A stretch of 64,000 bases of DNA from Listeria aquatica FSL S10-1188 (GCF_000525795.1 NZ_AOCG01000006.1:301926-365925); one strand, 5' to 3'; positions 18,628 through 28,722 are shown, numbered from the stretch's first letter. Numbers and translations are program-made. Notes: a model not told the origin generated them from the letters alone.

Positions 18628-19362
18628 TTTAAGTCCCAATTTTTGTGCTTCTATAAAAGCCTTTATATCTAGCCGAGTGGGTTTTTTCATTCCAAGCGCA
18701 ATTTGTTCAGTCCACGTTTCGTTCCGAGCTCCACCGGTCCGGTTCGTATAATAATCACTAATTATCTCGTCATACGCTTCATACAAAGCTGTTTCTTTCG
18801 TTTGATATTCATTTTCATGATAAACCAGTTGATAAGGCATCCGCGGTTTGGGTGCTGAATTTTGTTCTGGATACCCAATCGTGATGCCAAAAAGTGGTAT
18901 CGCATGTTCTGGGATTTTTAATAGTTCAGAGACACGTTTAATGTCATTTCGAATACCGCCAATATAGCAGATTCCTAGCCCCATTGATTCTGCAGCGACA
19001 GCCATGTTTTGGGCTGCAAGGGCCGCATCAATGATAGCTACGAGCATTTTTTCAGTGGTTTCAAGTGAAGCAGGATTTTCATTTTTGCTTTCTGCGATTT
19101 CTTTATTTCTGTTTAAATCCGCTACAAAAACGAAAAACTGTCCTGTTTTTTCCACATAACTCATTCCGCCGGCGATTCCTGCAAGTTCCTTGCGAATTTT
19201 CGGGTCGCTTACGCCAATAATTGAATAGGCTTGTACGAAATTCGAGGTGGACGCAGCTTGGGCACTTTCGACAAGTAGACGAATTTGGTCTTTTGAAAGT
19301 GGCTTATCTAGAAATGCGCGGACGGAATAATGGCTAAGTAGTTGTTCAGTGGTTTGGTTCAT
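18625..19362 (-). CDS. Oxygen-insensitive NAD(P)H nitroreductase (NfsA/NfrA-type)
   Basis: 245-aa flavoprotein that transfers electrons from NADPH via FMN to nitroaromatics, flavins or quinones. Typical: HYSVRAFLDKPLSKDQI at the start, AASTSNFVQAY and GLGICYIGGIRND for FMN, and GYPEQNSAPKPRMP. 16 bp from trmL upstream, so the nitroreductase is last in queG-trmL-nfr. Confidence 0.9.
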   Translation of the reverse strand: MNQTTEQLLSHYSVRAFLDKPLSKDQIRLLVESAQAASTSNFVQAYSIIGVSDPKIRKELAGIAGGMSYVEKTGQFFVFVADLNRNKEIAESKNENPASLETTEKMLVAIIDAALAAQNMAVAAESMGLGICYIGGIRNDIKRVSELLKIPEHAIPLFGITIGYPEQNSAPKPRMPYQLVYHENEYQTKETALYEAYDEIISDYYTNRTGGARNETWTEQIALGMKKPTRLDIKAFIEAQKLGLK

Positions 19363-19378
19363 TTAAGTTCTCTCCTTT

Positions 19379-19888
19379 TTAATCCTCAAATATTTTACGA
19401 TCATAATGCGGCATCTGGTCGAGATCGAGAAACGTTTGCTGTCTAAGTGCCTCGTAAACTAAAATCGCAGCCGTATTCGACAAATTGAGCGAGCGAATTT
19501 TATCTGTCATCGGAATTCGAAGTGCCGTTTCTTCGTATTTTCGCAAAAGTTCATCTGGAAGTCCCGTTGTTTCCTTTCCAAAAATAAAATAATGATTCTC
19601 ACGCGCATCGCTATAATCAACGTCACTATAAAGATGACGTCCAAATTTTGTAATCATATAATAATGCCCATCTGGATTCTTCTCAAAAAAATCCTCCAGT
19701 GAGTCATAATAAGTCAAGTTAACATGATCCCAGTAGTCTAGTCCCGCTCGTTTAAGCATTTTATCCTCGGTGCTAAATCCCAGTGGGCGAATTAAATGCA
19801 AATGGGTATCAGTTCCTGCACACGTCCGTGAAATGTTCCCTGTGTTTGCAGGGATTTCTGGTTGATAGAGTACAACATGATTTGGCAT
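19379..19888 (-). CDS. trmL: tRNA (cytidine(34)-2'-O)-methyltransferase TrmL
   Basis: 169-aa SPOUT methyltransferase (old name CspR/YibK) that methylates the wobble nucleotide of tRNA-Leu. Seen: VLYQPEIPANTGNISRTC substrate motif near the N-terminus, FGKETTGLP and RSLNLSNTAAILVYEA trefoil-knot SAM-binding loops near the C-terminus. Its ribosome site overlaps the restored stop of queG, another tRNA wobble-modification gene, so both are coupled. Confidence 0.95.
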   Translation of the reverse strand: MPNHVVLYQPEIPANTGNISRTCAGTDTHLHLIRPLGFSTEDKMLKRAGLDYWDHVNLTYYDSLEDFFEKNPDGHYYMITKFGRHLYSDVDYSDARENHYFIFGKETTGLPDELLRKYEETALRIPMTDKIRSLNLSNTAAILVYEALRQQTFLDLDQMPHYDRKIFED

Positions 19889-19897
19889 AGTTTTTCT

Positions 19898-21035
19898 TCA
19901 CCTTGTTTCTATGATTTTTTTTTGCTTTTTCAAGTTCTAAAAGCGCTTCTTGATCTTGCTCCACAGTTAACGCCTCAAAAATTGCTTGCTCCGCTTCCTT
20001 TCCGCCGATTTTAGCAAGTGCCCAAGCTGAAGTTCCGCGAATAACAGGTCGCGGGTCATTCTTTAAGCAATCAATCAGCGGTTCAACAGCTGTTTTGTCT
20101 TTGTACCTTGCTAAAACGATGATGGCATTCCGCTGAATAGGCTTTTTGCCACGCCACGATCCAGCCATATTCCCAAATTTCTCTTTAAACTCCCGATTTG
20201 AAATTTTAAGTAAGGGTTTAAGTTCCGGGCGAACAAGTTCTGGATCCGGTTCCATCGCCTCATGCAGATGAAAATCTTTGCCACGGTTATACGGACAAAC
20301 GACTTGACAAGTATCACATCCATAAAGTCGATTATGTAAAACTTCACGATACTCATCTTCCAGAAACCCTTTCGTTTGTGTTAAATAGCTTAAACAGATT
20401 TTGGGATTCATTTTTCCTTCACCAAGTAAGGAACCAGTCGGGCAAGCTTTTATGCATTGATTACAATCACCACACAAGTCGCCGATTGGTTTATCTGATG
20501 GGAAAGCAAGATTCGTGATCATTTCTCCAAGGTAGACCCAAGAACCATATTCTTTCGTTAAGAGTAATGTATTTTTACCACGTGCCCCGATCCCTGCTCG
20601 CTCTGCAACAGCTACATCCGAAAGCTCTCCGGTATCCACCATCGATTTCATAACAGCTTCGGGAACGCGCTTCTTGATAAATGTTTCAAGTAACGCTAGC
20701 TTTTCTCGCAAGATGGTGTGATAATCGATTCCCCACGAAGCACGCGCAAAAACGCCCCGCCGCGACTCTTTTCGACTTACTGGGCTAGCTTTTAATTTGG
20801 ACGGATAGCTAAGCGCGATAGCGATAATGGATTTTGGTTCGGTAAAAATACGATCTGGATAAACGCGCTCTTCTAAAACTGGGTGTTCAAATCCCGTCAG
20901 TACGTCTTCTTTTTCCGCAATTTCAAGTCGTTCTTTCAAAAACAAGAAGGGATCTGCCGTCGTAAAACCGATTTTTTGGATGCCAATTTCAGTAGCATAT
21001 GCTTGTATGTCCACTTTTAATTGTTCTAAATTCAC
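19898..21035 (-). CDS. queG: Epoxyqueuosine reductase QueG, one homopolymer error near the end
   Basis: Cobalamin and [4Fe-4S] enzyme performing the last step of queuosine synthesis in tRNA. An A/T run of nine (19915-19923), one base too long, extends the raw frame artificially into trmL. Restored, it ends at TGA 19898 after ELEKAKKIIETR, 378 aa. Two ferredoxin-type clusters are visible: CGDCNQCIKACPTGS and CDTCQVVCPYN (about residues 185-255), followed by a HEAT-like repeat near residue 310-345. tRNA-Gly is encoded just upstream. Confidence 0.94.
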
Positions 21036-21062
21036 TTCGCGTCCCCGCCTTTCTTGCTTAGA

Positions 21063-21112
21063 AAATAAATAAACGCAATGCTTCGCTTAAAAAGGTCGAA
21101 ACACTGCGTTAG
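21063..21112 (-). terminator. Terminator downstream of tRNA-Gly
   Basis: Minus-strand stem AACGCAGTGTTTCG/CGAAGCATTGCGTT with a U-rich tail, about 20 bp after the tRNA 3' end. Confidence 0.65.
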
Positions 21113-21128
21113 TAACAGTTTTTATAAG

Positions 21129-21199
21129 AGCGGGTGAGGAGAATCGAACTCCCGACAACAGCTTGGAAGGCTGTGGTTTTACCACTAAACTACACCCGC
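21129..21199 (-). tRNA. tRNA-Gly (anticodon UCC)
   Basis: Minus-strand cloverleaf: acceptor GCGGGTG/CACCCGC, D-arm with AGTGGTAAAACC, anticodon stem CAGCC with loop TTCCAAG (anticodon TCC), T-loop GTTCGATTC. 71 nt; CCA is not encoded. Confidence 0.95.
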
Positions 21200-21413
21200 A
21201 TCATGACTAGGTTATAAGAGTTGTTTGTAACAACTTTTATATCATATCACCGAATTTCCATTTTGACAAGACTTTTTATGAATTTTTCTTCCTTTTTCTT
21301 CATGGTCATCCAATTCTATTCTTACTCCTTTTAAAATTTATTCGCAGAAGCGTCATAGCCTGTTCACATTTTACTTTTACACTAAAAGTAATCTAACAGA
21401 ACGAGGTGATTTG

Positions 21414-23541
21414 ATGAAGAAAAAAATAGATCCTTATTTAGTTGGCATTCTCTTAATTGCTGCTTTCTTTAACTTTTATGGGATATGGAATGATGAAACA
21501 GTCAATCCTTATTATACTGCAGCCGTAACCAGTATGGTACAAAATTTTCACAACTTTTTTTTATGCGGCTTTCGATCCAGCGGGTTTTATCACTGTGGAT
21601 AAGCCGCCTGTCGCCTTCTGGTTCCAAGCTCTCAGTGCAAAAATCTTTGGCGTTCATGGCTGGAGTGTGATTTTACCGCAAGCCCTTGCAGGTATTGGTT
21701 CCGTCTTTTTACTATATCTATTAATTAAACCACGCTTTGGAAAATGGGCGGCACGCATTGCTTCGCTTGTTCTTGCTATAACACCCATTGCGGTTGCAGT
21801 GACTCGAACAAACAATGTGGATGCGATTCTCGTCTTCTTCCTCCTTCTCGGTACTTTCTTTTTATTTAAGGCTGTGAACCGAGGAAGATTCGGATGGTTG
21901 TTGCTTGCTTTTGTCATGGTGGGCATTGGCTTCAATGTCAAAATGCTTCAGGCTTATATGGTACTCCCAGCCTTCATTCTTTTTTATCTCATTGCGTCAA
22001 AAATTTCTTGGAAGAAAAAAGCTCTGCAGTTAGGGATCGCTCTTGTTCTTATGTTAGGTGTCTCTGTATCATGGGCAGTTGTTGTGGACAGCACAAATGC
22101 TGATTCGCGTCCCTATATCGGCAGTAGCCAAACGAATTCTGTTCTTGAGCTTGCTTTCGGTTATAACGGTGTAGAACGTCTCTTAGGTCAAGAAACTGGG
22201 ATGGGAACTAGCGGATCTGGCGGTGCTCCTGGCTCATCGTCAGGCAGTGATAGTGAAGGTATGCAAGCACCTCCTTCCGGTGGGCAATCAAATGGAAATA
22301 GTAGCGGAGGGACTCCTCCAAGTCGTGCTCCTAGTGGAAATGGGCAATCAGGAACTAGCGGACAACCACCTTCTGGAGGGCAGCAAGGCGGACCTCCAAG
22401 TCGTGCAGGAGGAGGGCCTAATTCTTCAGATAGCGCGAATAGCGGAGCACCTGGTGGAAATGGTGGTTCGAAAATGCAGAAAAATAACGGGGGAATGTTC
22501 GGGACGGGTGAAAAAGGACCGCTTCGTCTCTTCCAAACAGCTCTTGGCGATCAAATCAGCTGGTTCCTACCGCTTGCGCTTTTCGGTATACTAGGGATTT
22601 TCTTCAATTATCGTGATAAAAAGAAAAAATGGTTCCACTTATCGGAAACTCAAAAAGAAATGGTCTTCTGGGCAGCTTGGCTGATTCCAGTTGCAGGCTT
22701 CTTCAGTGTTGCAGGATTTTTCCACCATTACTACTTGATCATGCTTGCACCAGCTATCGCAGCCTTATCAGGCGCTGGCTTTGTCGCATTGCTCCAATTA
22801 TTCCACAGAGAAAAAAATTGGAAAACAGCTCTTCTACCAGCAGCCATTACAGCAACAGGGGTGCTACAGGCCTTTTATGTTGGTCAATACAGTTTAACTT
22901 TAGGAATGACACTCGGAGTCTTAGCAGTTATAGGATCTGGATTGCTCTTCCTCTCCCGAATGAAATCACAAAAATCAACAACTGGTCTTGCTACTATTTC
23001 GCTGATTTTATTACTTGTTGCACCTACCTACTGGTCGCTTACTCCGCTCATTTATGGAGGCAATAGTTCACTTCCAGAAACTGGACCACAGCTTGCTACT
23101 TCAAGTGGTGGAGGCTTCGCCGATGCTTCTGTTGATACTGAACTAATTGATTATTTAAAGAAAAATAATTCCGGTGAAACTTATCTATTTGGAACTACGG
23201 ATTCGACAACTGCTGGCCCTTATATCATCAGCACGAAAAAAGCAGTATTGGCGCTTGGCGGTTTTAATGGTACAGACCCAGCACTCACTGTAAAAAAACT
23301 TAAACAGATGATTAAATCAGGAGAACTGAAATATTTTTATCTTCCAAACAACAGCAAAGCAGCAGATTCCTCCGTTATTAAGTGGATCAAGAAAAACGGC
23401 ACAGAAATTGATACTTCGGAATACAAAACTGATACAGACGCTACTTCTTCTGCCAGCCAAACCGGAAATAGCCCACAAAACGGCAATGGTTTAAAAGGAA
23501 CAAACGGCACTGGAAATGGCACGCTTTATCTGCTGAAATAA
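21414..23541 (+). CDS. GT39/ArnT-like membrane glycosyltransferase (YkcB-type) with Gly/Ser/Pro-rich insert, one homopolymer error
   Basis: A T8 run (21555-21562), restored to seven, gives 708 aa from ATG 21414 (the upstream TTG is less likely given the GAGGTGA site). Dolichyl-phosphate-mannose mannosyltransferase-like: VNPYYTAAV, then FDPAGFITVDKPPVAFW with the catalytic Asp/Lys region and about ten to twelve helices. A striking ~95-residue Gly/Ser/Pro/Asn-rich segment (about residues 265-360; bases about 22200-22490) sits in an extracellular loop. A C-terminal soluble domain ends in repeats of Asn/Gly. It works with the GT2 gene downstream, which would make the undecaprenyl-phosphate sugar it transfers to an outside acceptor. 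Confidence 0.9.
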
Positions 23542-23557
23542 GGAAAGGATGATTCAC

Positions 23558-24526
23558 ATGCTACTCAAAGTTGATTACTCCGTCATTATTCCTGTTTATA
23601 ATGAAGCAGAAGTTTTACAAAGTAGCTATGAACGATTAACAGAGGTTTTACAGAAGCTTAAGGCAAATTATGAACTTCTCTTTGTCAATGACGGGAGTAA
23701 AGACGGAACGAAAGCACAACTCGATCAAATAGAAAAACAGGATACAAACGTCAAAGTGCTCCATTTTTCAAGAAACTTTGGTCATCAACTGGCAATTACA
23801 GCTGGAGTAGATTATGCATCTGGAGAGGTTGTCATCGTAATTGATGCAGACCTTCAAGATCCGCCAGAATTAATCCCGGAGATGATTCAAAAATGGCAGG
23901 AAGGCTATGATGTCGTCTATGCAAAGCGCTTGGCACGAAAAGGCGAATCTTCATTTAAAAAAATGTCAGCAAGCCTGTTCTACCGGCTTCTAGATAAAAT
24001 ATCAGAAATTCCTATTCCGGTAGATACAGGCGACTTCCGCTTAATGGATAAAAAAGTGTGCGAGCAGTTACGATTACTTGGTGAAAAAAATCCATTCGTT
24101 AGAGGGCAGGTGAGTTGGATTGGGTTCAGACAAACGGAAATCACCTATATTCGTGATGAGCGCTTATCTGGCGAAACAAAATATCCACTCAAAAAAATGG
24201 TGAAATTATCTCTTGATGGAATCACCTCGTTTTCTTATTTGCCACTTAAACTCGCTAATTATTTAGGAAGTCTCACTTTAGGGATTGGGTTTCTTTACTT
24301 TTTCATTCTATTGATTAGATGGACGTTTACTGATCATCAAATATCTGGAATGAACGGTATCGCCATTCTATTGCTTGTTCTTTTTGGAAGTTGTTTTCTT
24401 CTATTAGGGATCATCGGTGAATACCTTGCTCGATTATTTGAGGATATCAAAGTGCGGCCACGTTATATCATTGATGAGGCAAACGGATTTACTTCCGGTG
24501 CAAGAAAAAAAGAGAAGCTTTCCTAA
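23558..24526 (+). CDS. Polyprenyl-phosphate glycosyltransferase, GT2 (YkcC/CsbB/GtrB-type)
   Basis: Transfers a sugar from a nucleotide donor to undecaprenyl phosphate on the cytoplasmic face. Start at ATG 23558 is preferred because GGAAAGG lies 9 nt upstream; ATG 23549 overlaps that site. 322 aa: GT-A domain with VIIPVYNEAEVL, DADLQDPPE (DxD-like), HFSRNFGHQLA and two C-terminal membrane helices. 16 bp after the GT39 gene, so donor lipid supplier and user are one operon. Confidence 0.92.
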   Translation: MLLKVDYSVIIPVYNEAEVLQSSYERLTEVLQKLKANYELLFVNDGSKDGTKAQLDQIEKQDTNVKVLHFSRNFGHQLAITAGVDYASGEVVIVIDADLQDPPELIPEMIQKWQEGYDVVYAKRLARKGESSFKKMSASLFYRLLDKISEIPIPVDTGDFRLMDKKVCEQLRLLGEKNPFVRGQVSWIGFRQTEITYIRDERLSGETKYPLKKMVKLSLDGITSFSYLPLKLANYLGSLTLGIGFLYFFILLIRWTFTDHQISGMNGIAILLLVLFGSCFLLLGIIGEYLARLFEDIKVRPRYIIDEANGFTSGARKKEKLS

Positions 24527-24540
24527 GCTTCTCTTTTTTC
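24505..24540. terminator. Bidirectional terminator
   Basis: Stem AGAGAAGCTT/AAGCTTCTCT flanked by A6 and T6; it includes the stop codon of the GT2 gene and faces the convergent hxlR gene. Confidence 0.88.
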
Positions 24541-24898
24541 TTATTCACAGCGAAGTACAACTTTCTCACCGTTCTGCATTAAATGTTCAACATGAGCCTC
24601 GCCCCAGTCGCATAGAATATCTAACACCTTTGTTAGCGATTTTCCATAATCACTAAGTGAATACTCTACTTTGGGTGGAACTTGCTGATACACTTCGCGA
24701 CTTACAATATTATCTCTTTCAAGTTCTCTAAGTTGTTGAGTCAGCATTTTTTTGACTGATATTCGGAATTTTTCGTTTTAAATCACTTGGGCGTAGAGAA
24801 GCGTAGCGCAAGTTACATAGAATAATCGGTTTCCACTTACCTCCAATCACATCCATCGTTGCTTCTACTCCAATGTTATAAGTTTTTTCTGTTATCAT
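24541..24898 (-). CDS. HxlR-family transcriptional regulator, one homopolymer error
   Basis: The T7 run at 24747-24753, restored to six, joins two frames into 118 aa from ATG 24898. Winged helix with the family signature VIGGKWKPIILCNLR, LKRKIPNISQKMLTQQLREL and VYQQVPPKVEYSLSDYG. A cysteine in the first helix region (LCNL) matches the redox-sensing position in some HxlR proteins such as YodB/HypR, suggesting response to quinones or disulfide stress (inference). Divergent from an aldo/keto reductase and SDR that it probably controls. Confidence 0.88.
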
Positions 24899-24929
24899 GA
24901 AACTTCTTTCAATCCCTTTCCTATCCATT

Positions 24930-24966
24930 ACTTACTTTTTCGTCTCTATCATACCAAAAAGTAGGT
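24930..24966. promoter_or_regulatory. Candidate HxlR operator between divergent genes
   Basis: Inverted repeat ACTTACTTTTT (24930-24940) and AAAAAGTAGGT (24956-24966), 10 of 11 positions complementary, 15-bp spacer. It covers the likely hxlR -10 (TATGAT, minus, 24948-24953). A smaller palindrome AGTAGGTACT overlaps its right arm. Confidence 0.55.
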
Positions 24967-25029
24967 ACTAGCTTTACTGATAGTTTCATTATATAGTATT
25001 CCAATAATTAATCAAAAGGAGTGTTTAAA

Positions 25030-25872
25030 TTGATTCAGTCATTACAAGATTCTGTTAAATTAACAAATGGTACAAAAATTCCCGGTTTTGGTCTAGGCGT
25101 CTTTCAAGTAGCAGATCAAGAAACTAGCTCTGCTGTGAAAGAAGCAATTACAACGGGGTACCGTCTAATTGACACTGCCCAAATCTACGGAAATGAACAA
25201 GGAACTGGTGAGGGAATAAAACAAGGATTAAAAGCAACTAACTTGAAACGTGAAGATTTATTTGTTACTTCTAAAGTATGGAACAGCCATCTTTCTTATG
25301 AGGAAACCGTACAGGCTTTTCATGAAAGTCTTGAAAAACTAGGGCTTGATTATTTAGATCTTTACTTAATTCATTGGCCGGGGAAAGATGCTTTTCGTGC
25401 TTCTTACAAAGCCTTAGAAGATTTATACCGAGAAGGAAAAATAAAAGCCATTGGCGTAAGTAATTTCCAAATACATCATTTAGAAAAACTACTAGAGTTT
25501 GCAACCATCAAACCTGTCCTCAACCAAATTGAACTACATCCTAAACTAACCCAGAAAGAATTACGCACTTTTTGTGAGGAAAGAGACATCCGCATCCAAG
25601 CTTGGTCCCCGCTCATGCAAGGCCAGATTCTATCGGATCCTGTTTTAGAGAATATCGCTCAAACTCATCAGCGATCTGTTGCACAAATTGTGCTTCGCTG
25701 GGGTATTCAACAAGATATTTTAGTCGTCTCCAAATCCACAAAACCAGAGCGAATCCAAAGTAATGCACAACTGTTTGACTTTGAATTAACCCAAGAAGAA
25801 GTAAACGCGATAAACGCACTCAATGAAAACCACCGCGTCGGTCCGGATCCCGATCAATTTGATTTTAATTAA
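25030..25872 (+). CDS. Aldo/keto reductase (2,5-diketogluconate reductase-like)
   Basis: NADPH-dependent carbonyl reductase, TIM barrel. The TTG at 25030 is taken as start since AAAGGAG lies 8 nt upstream; 280 aa. Catalytic tetrad visible: Asp and Tyr in DTAQIYGNE, Lys in SKVW, His in LIHWPG. C-terminal cofactor motif VSKSTKPERIQSN. First gene of a two-gene operon with an SDR, divergent from hxlR; together they look like a module for reactive carbonyl or quinone detoxification. Confidence 0.92.
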   Translation: MIQSLQDSVKLTNGTKIPGFGLGVFQVADQETSSAVKEAITTGYRLIDTAQIYGNEQGTGEGIKQGLKATNLKREDLFVTSKVWNSHLSYEETVQAFHESLEKLGLDYLDLYLIHWPGKDAFRASYKALEDLYREGKIKAIGVSNFQIHHLEKLLEFATIKPVLNQIELHPKLTQKELRTFCEERDIRIQAWSPLMQGQILSDPVLENIAQTHQRSVAQIVLRWGIQQDILVVSKSTKPERIQSNAQLFDFELTQEEVNAINALNENHRVGPDPDQFDFN

Positions 25873-25889
25873 GAAAGGAAGAAGCGAAA

Positions 25890-26684
25890 ATGGATTTAGG
25901 TTTAACTAATAAAACTGTTCTGATCACCGGTTCAACGAAAGGGATCGGAAAAGCAATTGCTCTTGAATTGGCACGGGAAGGCGCCATCCCGCTTATAAAT
26001 GGCCGCAAACAAGAAGCTGTGGAGCAAGCGATTGCTGAAATAAAAAAAGAGCTGCCAAATGCTACTGTAAAAGCTGCTACAGCCGATATCACAAATGAAA
26101 CTGAACGAGAAAATTTAATTCGTACTTTTCCTCAAGTGGATATTCTGATTAATAACATGGGAATCTTTGAACCAATGGCTTACCAAGATATTTCAGATGC
26201 CACTTGGGAAAAATTCTTTCAAGTCAATGTTTTATCTGGAAATGCACTTGCCAAACATTATCTGCCACAAATGCTTGAACAAAATTTTGGCCGAATCCTT
26301 TTTATTGCAAGTGAGGAAGCAATAATGCCTTCTGGCGAAATGCCTCAATATAGTATGTCTAAAACTATGAACCTATCGCTTGCAAAAAGTCTATCCAAAT
26401 TAACTCGAGGTTCACAAGTCACTGTAAATACCATCCTTCCTGGCTCCACGCTCACTGAAGGGGTTACGGAGATGCTTGAAGCAATGTATCGAGATAGCAA
26501 TTTACCAAAGGAGGAATGGGAGCAGGACTTTATGGTGCATCATCGTCCACTTTCTCAAATTCAACGGCTCATTCGTCCTCAAGAAATTGGCCGATTTGTA
26601 GCTTTCGTCGTAAGCCCCTTCTCCCCTTCTTTTTCAGGAGCTGCCTTACGTATGGATGGCGGCTTAGTTCCTACCATTTTTTAA
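25890..26684 (+). CDS. Short-chain dehydrogenase/reductase
   Basis: 264 aa. Cofactor loop TGSTKGIG (about residue 14), NNMG in place of NNAG, catalytic Ser in FIASEEA and YSMSK (Tyr-x3-Lys). A longer substrate loop near EAMYRDSNLPKEEWEQDF. 17 bp after the aldo/keto reductase with a GAAAGGAAG site. Substrate unknown. Confidence 0.9.
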   Translation: MDLGLTNKTVLITGSTKGIGKAIALELAREGAIPLINGRKQEAVEQAIAEIKKELPNATVKAATADITNETERENLIRTFPQVDILINNMGIFEPMAYQDISDATWEKFFQVNVLSGNALAKHYLPQMLEQNFGRILFIASEEAIMPSGEMPQYSMSKTMNLSLAKSLSKLTRGSQVTVNTILPGSTLTEGVTEMLEAMYRDSNLPKEEWEQDFMVHHRPLSQIQRLIRPQEIGRFVAFVVSPFSPSFSGAALRMDGGLVPTIF

Positions 26685-26689
26685 AATAA

Positions 26690-26740
26690 AAAAAAGCGGA
26701 AACCTGCAAGATGAAATGCTATGGTTTCCGCTTTCTTTTT
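26690..26740. terminator. Bidirectional terminator
   Basis: Stem AAAGCGGAAACC/GGTTTCCGCTTT (26693-26704 with 26723-26734) between the SDR and the convergent symporter. Confidence 0.88.
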
Positions 26741-26744
26741 GTGA

Positions 26745-28229
26745 TTATTTTTCTAGAATTTCATTTTGATCCTGATGTTGACGTAATACCCCTTTTTGTG
26801 GCGCTTTCGTTAGTTTGCTGACAATAATAATGGCAAGGCAAGATAATAAGAATCCTGGCACCATTTCATACAACCAGCTAGACAATCCTGAAACAATCCA
26901 AATCACAACGACGATTCCACCCGTAAGCATACCCGAAACGGCGCCTTCCTTGGTCATTCGTTTCCAGTATAAGCTGAAAATAATCATTGGGCCAAATGCC
27001 GATCCAAATCCTGCCCATGCATATCCTACAATTTCTAAAATCGTTTTGTTAGGCATGAAGGCCAAAACGGTTGCAGCAATCGAAACAAGTAATACCGCTA
27101 AGCGGCTATAAAGCACTTTTTGTGAACTTGAAGCTTTTTTCTTGAACAATAGAAGAAATAAATCATTTACAAGTGAACTTGATGCAACGAGGATCTGTGA
27201 TGAGATCGTACTCATAATCGCCGCGAGTGCCCCCGCTAAGATAAATCCAGTTATGTATGGATTAAATAAAACATCTGCTAGTTTTAGAAAAACGGTTTCT
27301 GGGTCAGCAAGTGTCAGGCCTTGCTGTTTAAAATAAAACAGACCCGTTAGGCCGGCTCCCATTGAGCCAAGCATATTGACAATCATCCAAGAAACACCGT
27401 ATCTTCTTGCGGACTTCATTTGTTTATGACTTTTGATCGCCATAAAACGGACGATAATGTGTGGTTGACCGGCATAGCCAAGTCCCCAAGCTAAGTAGCC
27501 GATAATAGTTAAAATCGAAACATCCGTGACAATATTGAAGAAATCAGGATTAGCTCCAACTATTTGATGATAGACTTTGACTCCTTCTCCTGCCCCGATA
27601 TTTGTGAGTGTGACAATCGGTACGACGACAAGAGCCAGTAAAAGCAGTGCGCCTTGGACAAAATCCGTTAAACTGACGGCGAGAAAGCCACCAATAAACG
27701 TATAGATCACAACGATTCCCATCGTAATCAAAACACCTGTTAAGTATTGTGCTCCAAACGTGGATTCAAATAATTTTCCACCAGAGACAATTCCACTTGT
27801 TACATATAATGTCGAGAAAATGATTAAAATGAGGCCTGAGGTTACCCGAAGTACGTTGCTTTTATCTTGAAAGCGATTTTTGAAGAAGTCTGGAAGTGTA
27901 AGAGAATCTTTTGCTACTTCTGTATAAACACGCAGTCGTGGGGCCACAATGATGTAATTTAAATAACAGCCTAAAACGAGTCCCAGTGCGAGCCACGCTG
28001 TTGCAAGACCTGTGCTATAGATTGCGCCTGGAAGCCCCATGATCATCCAGCCACTCATATCCGCTGCACCTGCTGAAAGAGCTGTTACTGCTGGTCCTAG
28101 TGAGCGTCCCCCTAGCATATAGTCAGACATATCGTTCGTTTTCCTATACGCATAAATTCCAATTGCGACCATTAATAGTAAATAGACCCCAACTGAAAAA
28201 TATACTCCAAATTCCATGAAATAAGCCAC
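26745..28229 (-). CDS. putP: Sodium:proline-type symporter (SSS family, PutP/OpuE)
   Basis: 494 aa with about 13 helices; sodium/solute symporter family. Seen: YMLGGRSLGPAVTALSAGAADMSG at helices 1-2 (the typical PutP entry), GLGYAGQPHIIVRFMAI and AGALAAIMSTISSQILVASS with sodium-binding Ser/Thr. Transports proline either as nutrient (PutP) or osmolyte (OpuE); the sequence does not decide. Monocistronic. Confidence 0.9.
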   Translation of the reverse strand: MAYFMEFGVYFSVGVYLLLMVAIGIYAYRKTNDMSDYMLGGRSLGPAVTALSAGAADMSGWMIMGLPGAIYSTGLATAWLALGLVLGCYLNYIIVAPRLRVYTEVAKDSLTLPDFFKNRFQDKSNVLRVTSGLILIIFSTLYVTSGIVSGGKLFESTFGAQYLTGVLITMGIVVIYTFIGGFLAVSLTDFVQGALLLLALVVVPIVTLTNIGAGEGVKVYHQIVGANPDFFNIVTDVSILTIIGYLAWGLGYAGQPHIIVRFMAIKSHKQMKSARRYGVSWMIVNMLGSMGAGLTGLFYFKQQGLTLADPETVFLKLADVLFNPYITGFILAGALAAIMSTISSQILVASSSLVNDLFLLLFKKKASSSQKVLYSRLAVLLVSIAATVLAFMPNKTILEIVGYAWAGFGSAFGPMIIFSLYWKRMTKEGAVSGMLTGGIVVVIWIVSGLSSWLYEMVPGFLLSCLAIIIVSKLTKAPQKGVLRQHQDQNEILEK

Positions 28230-28722
28230 TCCTTTTTGATAAGCAAAAATTCAAAATGTTCAAATTTCTAATTTTGCTAAGTGATATGTTTTTTACCTTA
28301 ACAATACTGAAAACTGATTGCAAGTTGAAAATAGTCCTATAGGATTGTCTCGCTCCCTCTTAGAACTGCCTGTGAGTTACTATTATCGAGAACAAAAAAT
28401 AAGGCAAAAGACCTACATCTAAATGCAATAAAGCTGCAATTCGCTTTTCCTTACAAAAAGGGAGTATAGAGGAATTCCAGAAACTTTGAATATTAATCAT
28501 CGCAAACAAATCTATACTCTGTTTTAGTAAGTACTATCATTAATTAGCTTAAAATCCTGTAAATCTTTCTCTCACTTTACTTTATTTTATGTAATTTTTT
28601 TCTCTTTCTAATTTTTGGAATTATGGTAATATTTATTGTGCTGAGAATAGCCATGTGATAGTTGTATCCCTATTTTAAGCCTTCTCATGATCGTACTTTC
28701 ACATAAAGGTAGGTAAAAATAA
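28230..28722. other. Intergenic region between putP and the Rgg-type gene
   Basis: About 490 AT-rich bp with the promoters of the two divergent genes. No RNA gene recognised. Two very short frames could be pheromone-like and are only speculative: a plus-strand 11-codon hydrophobic frame (MVIFIVLRIAM, about 28624-28659) and an overlapping minus-strand 22-codon frame starting MAILSTINITIIPK (near 28653). Neither has a strong ribosome site. Confidence 0.4.

Noticed and set aside
19809..19897. Long overlap of queG with trmL
   Set aside because: It is caused by the run at 19915-19923; the restored queG stops at 19898 and its end supplies the trmL ribosome site.
22200..22490. Repeat-like stretch in the GT39 gene as a tandem repeat array or CRISPR
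   Set aside because: It is low-complexity coding sequence for Gly/Ser/Pro residues, with no regular repeat-spacer pattern.
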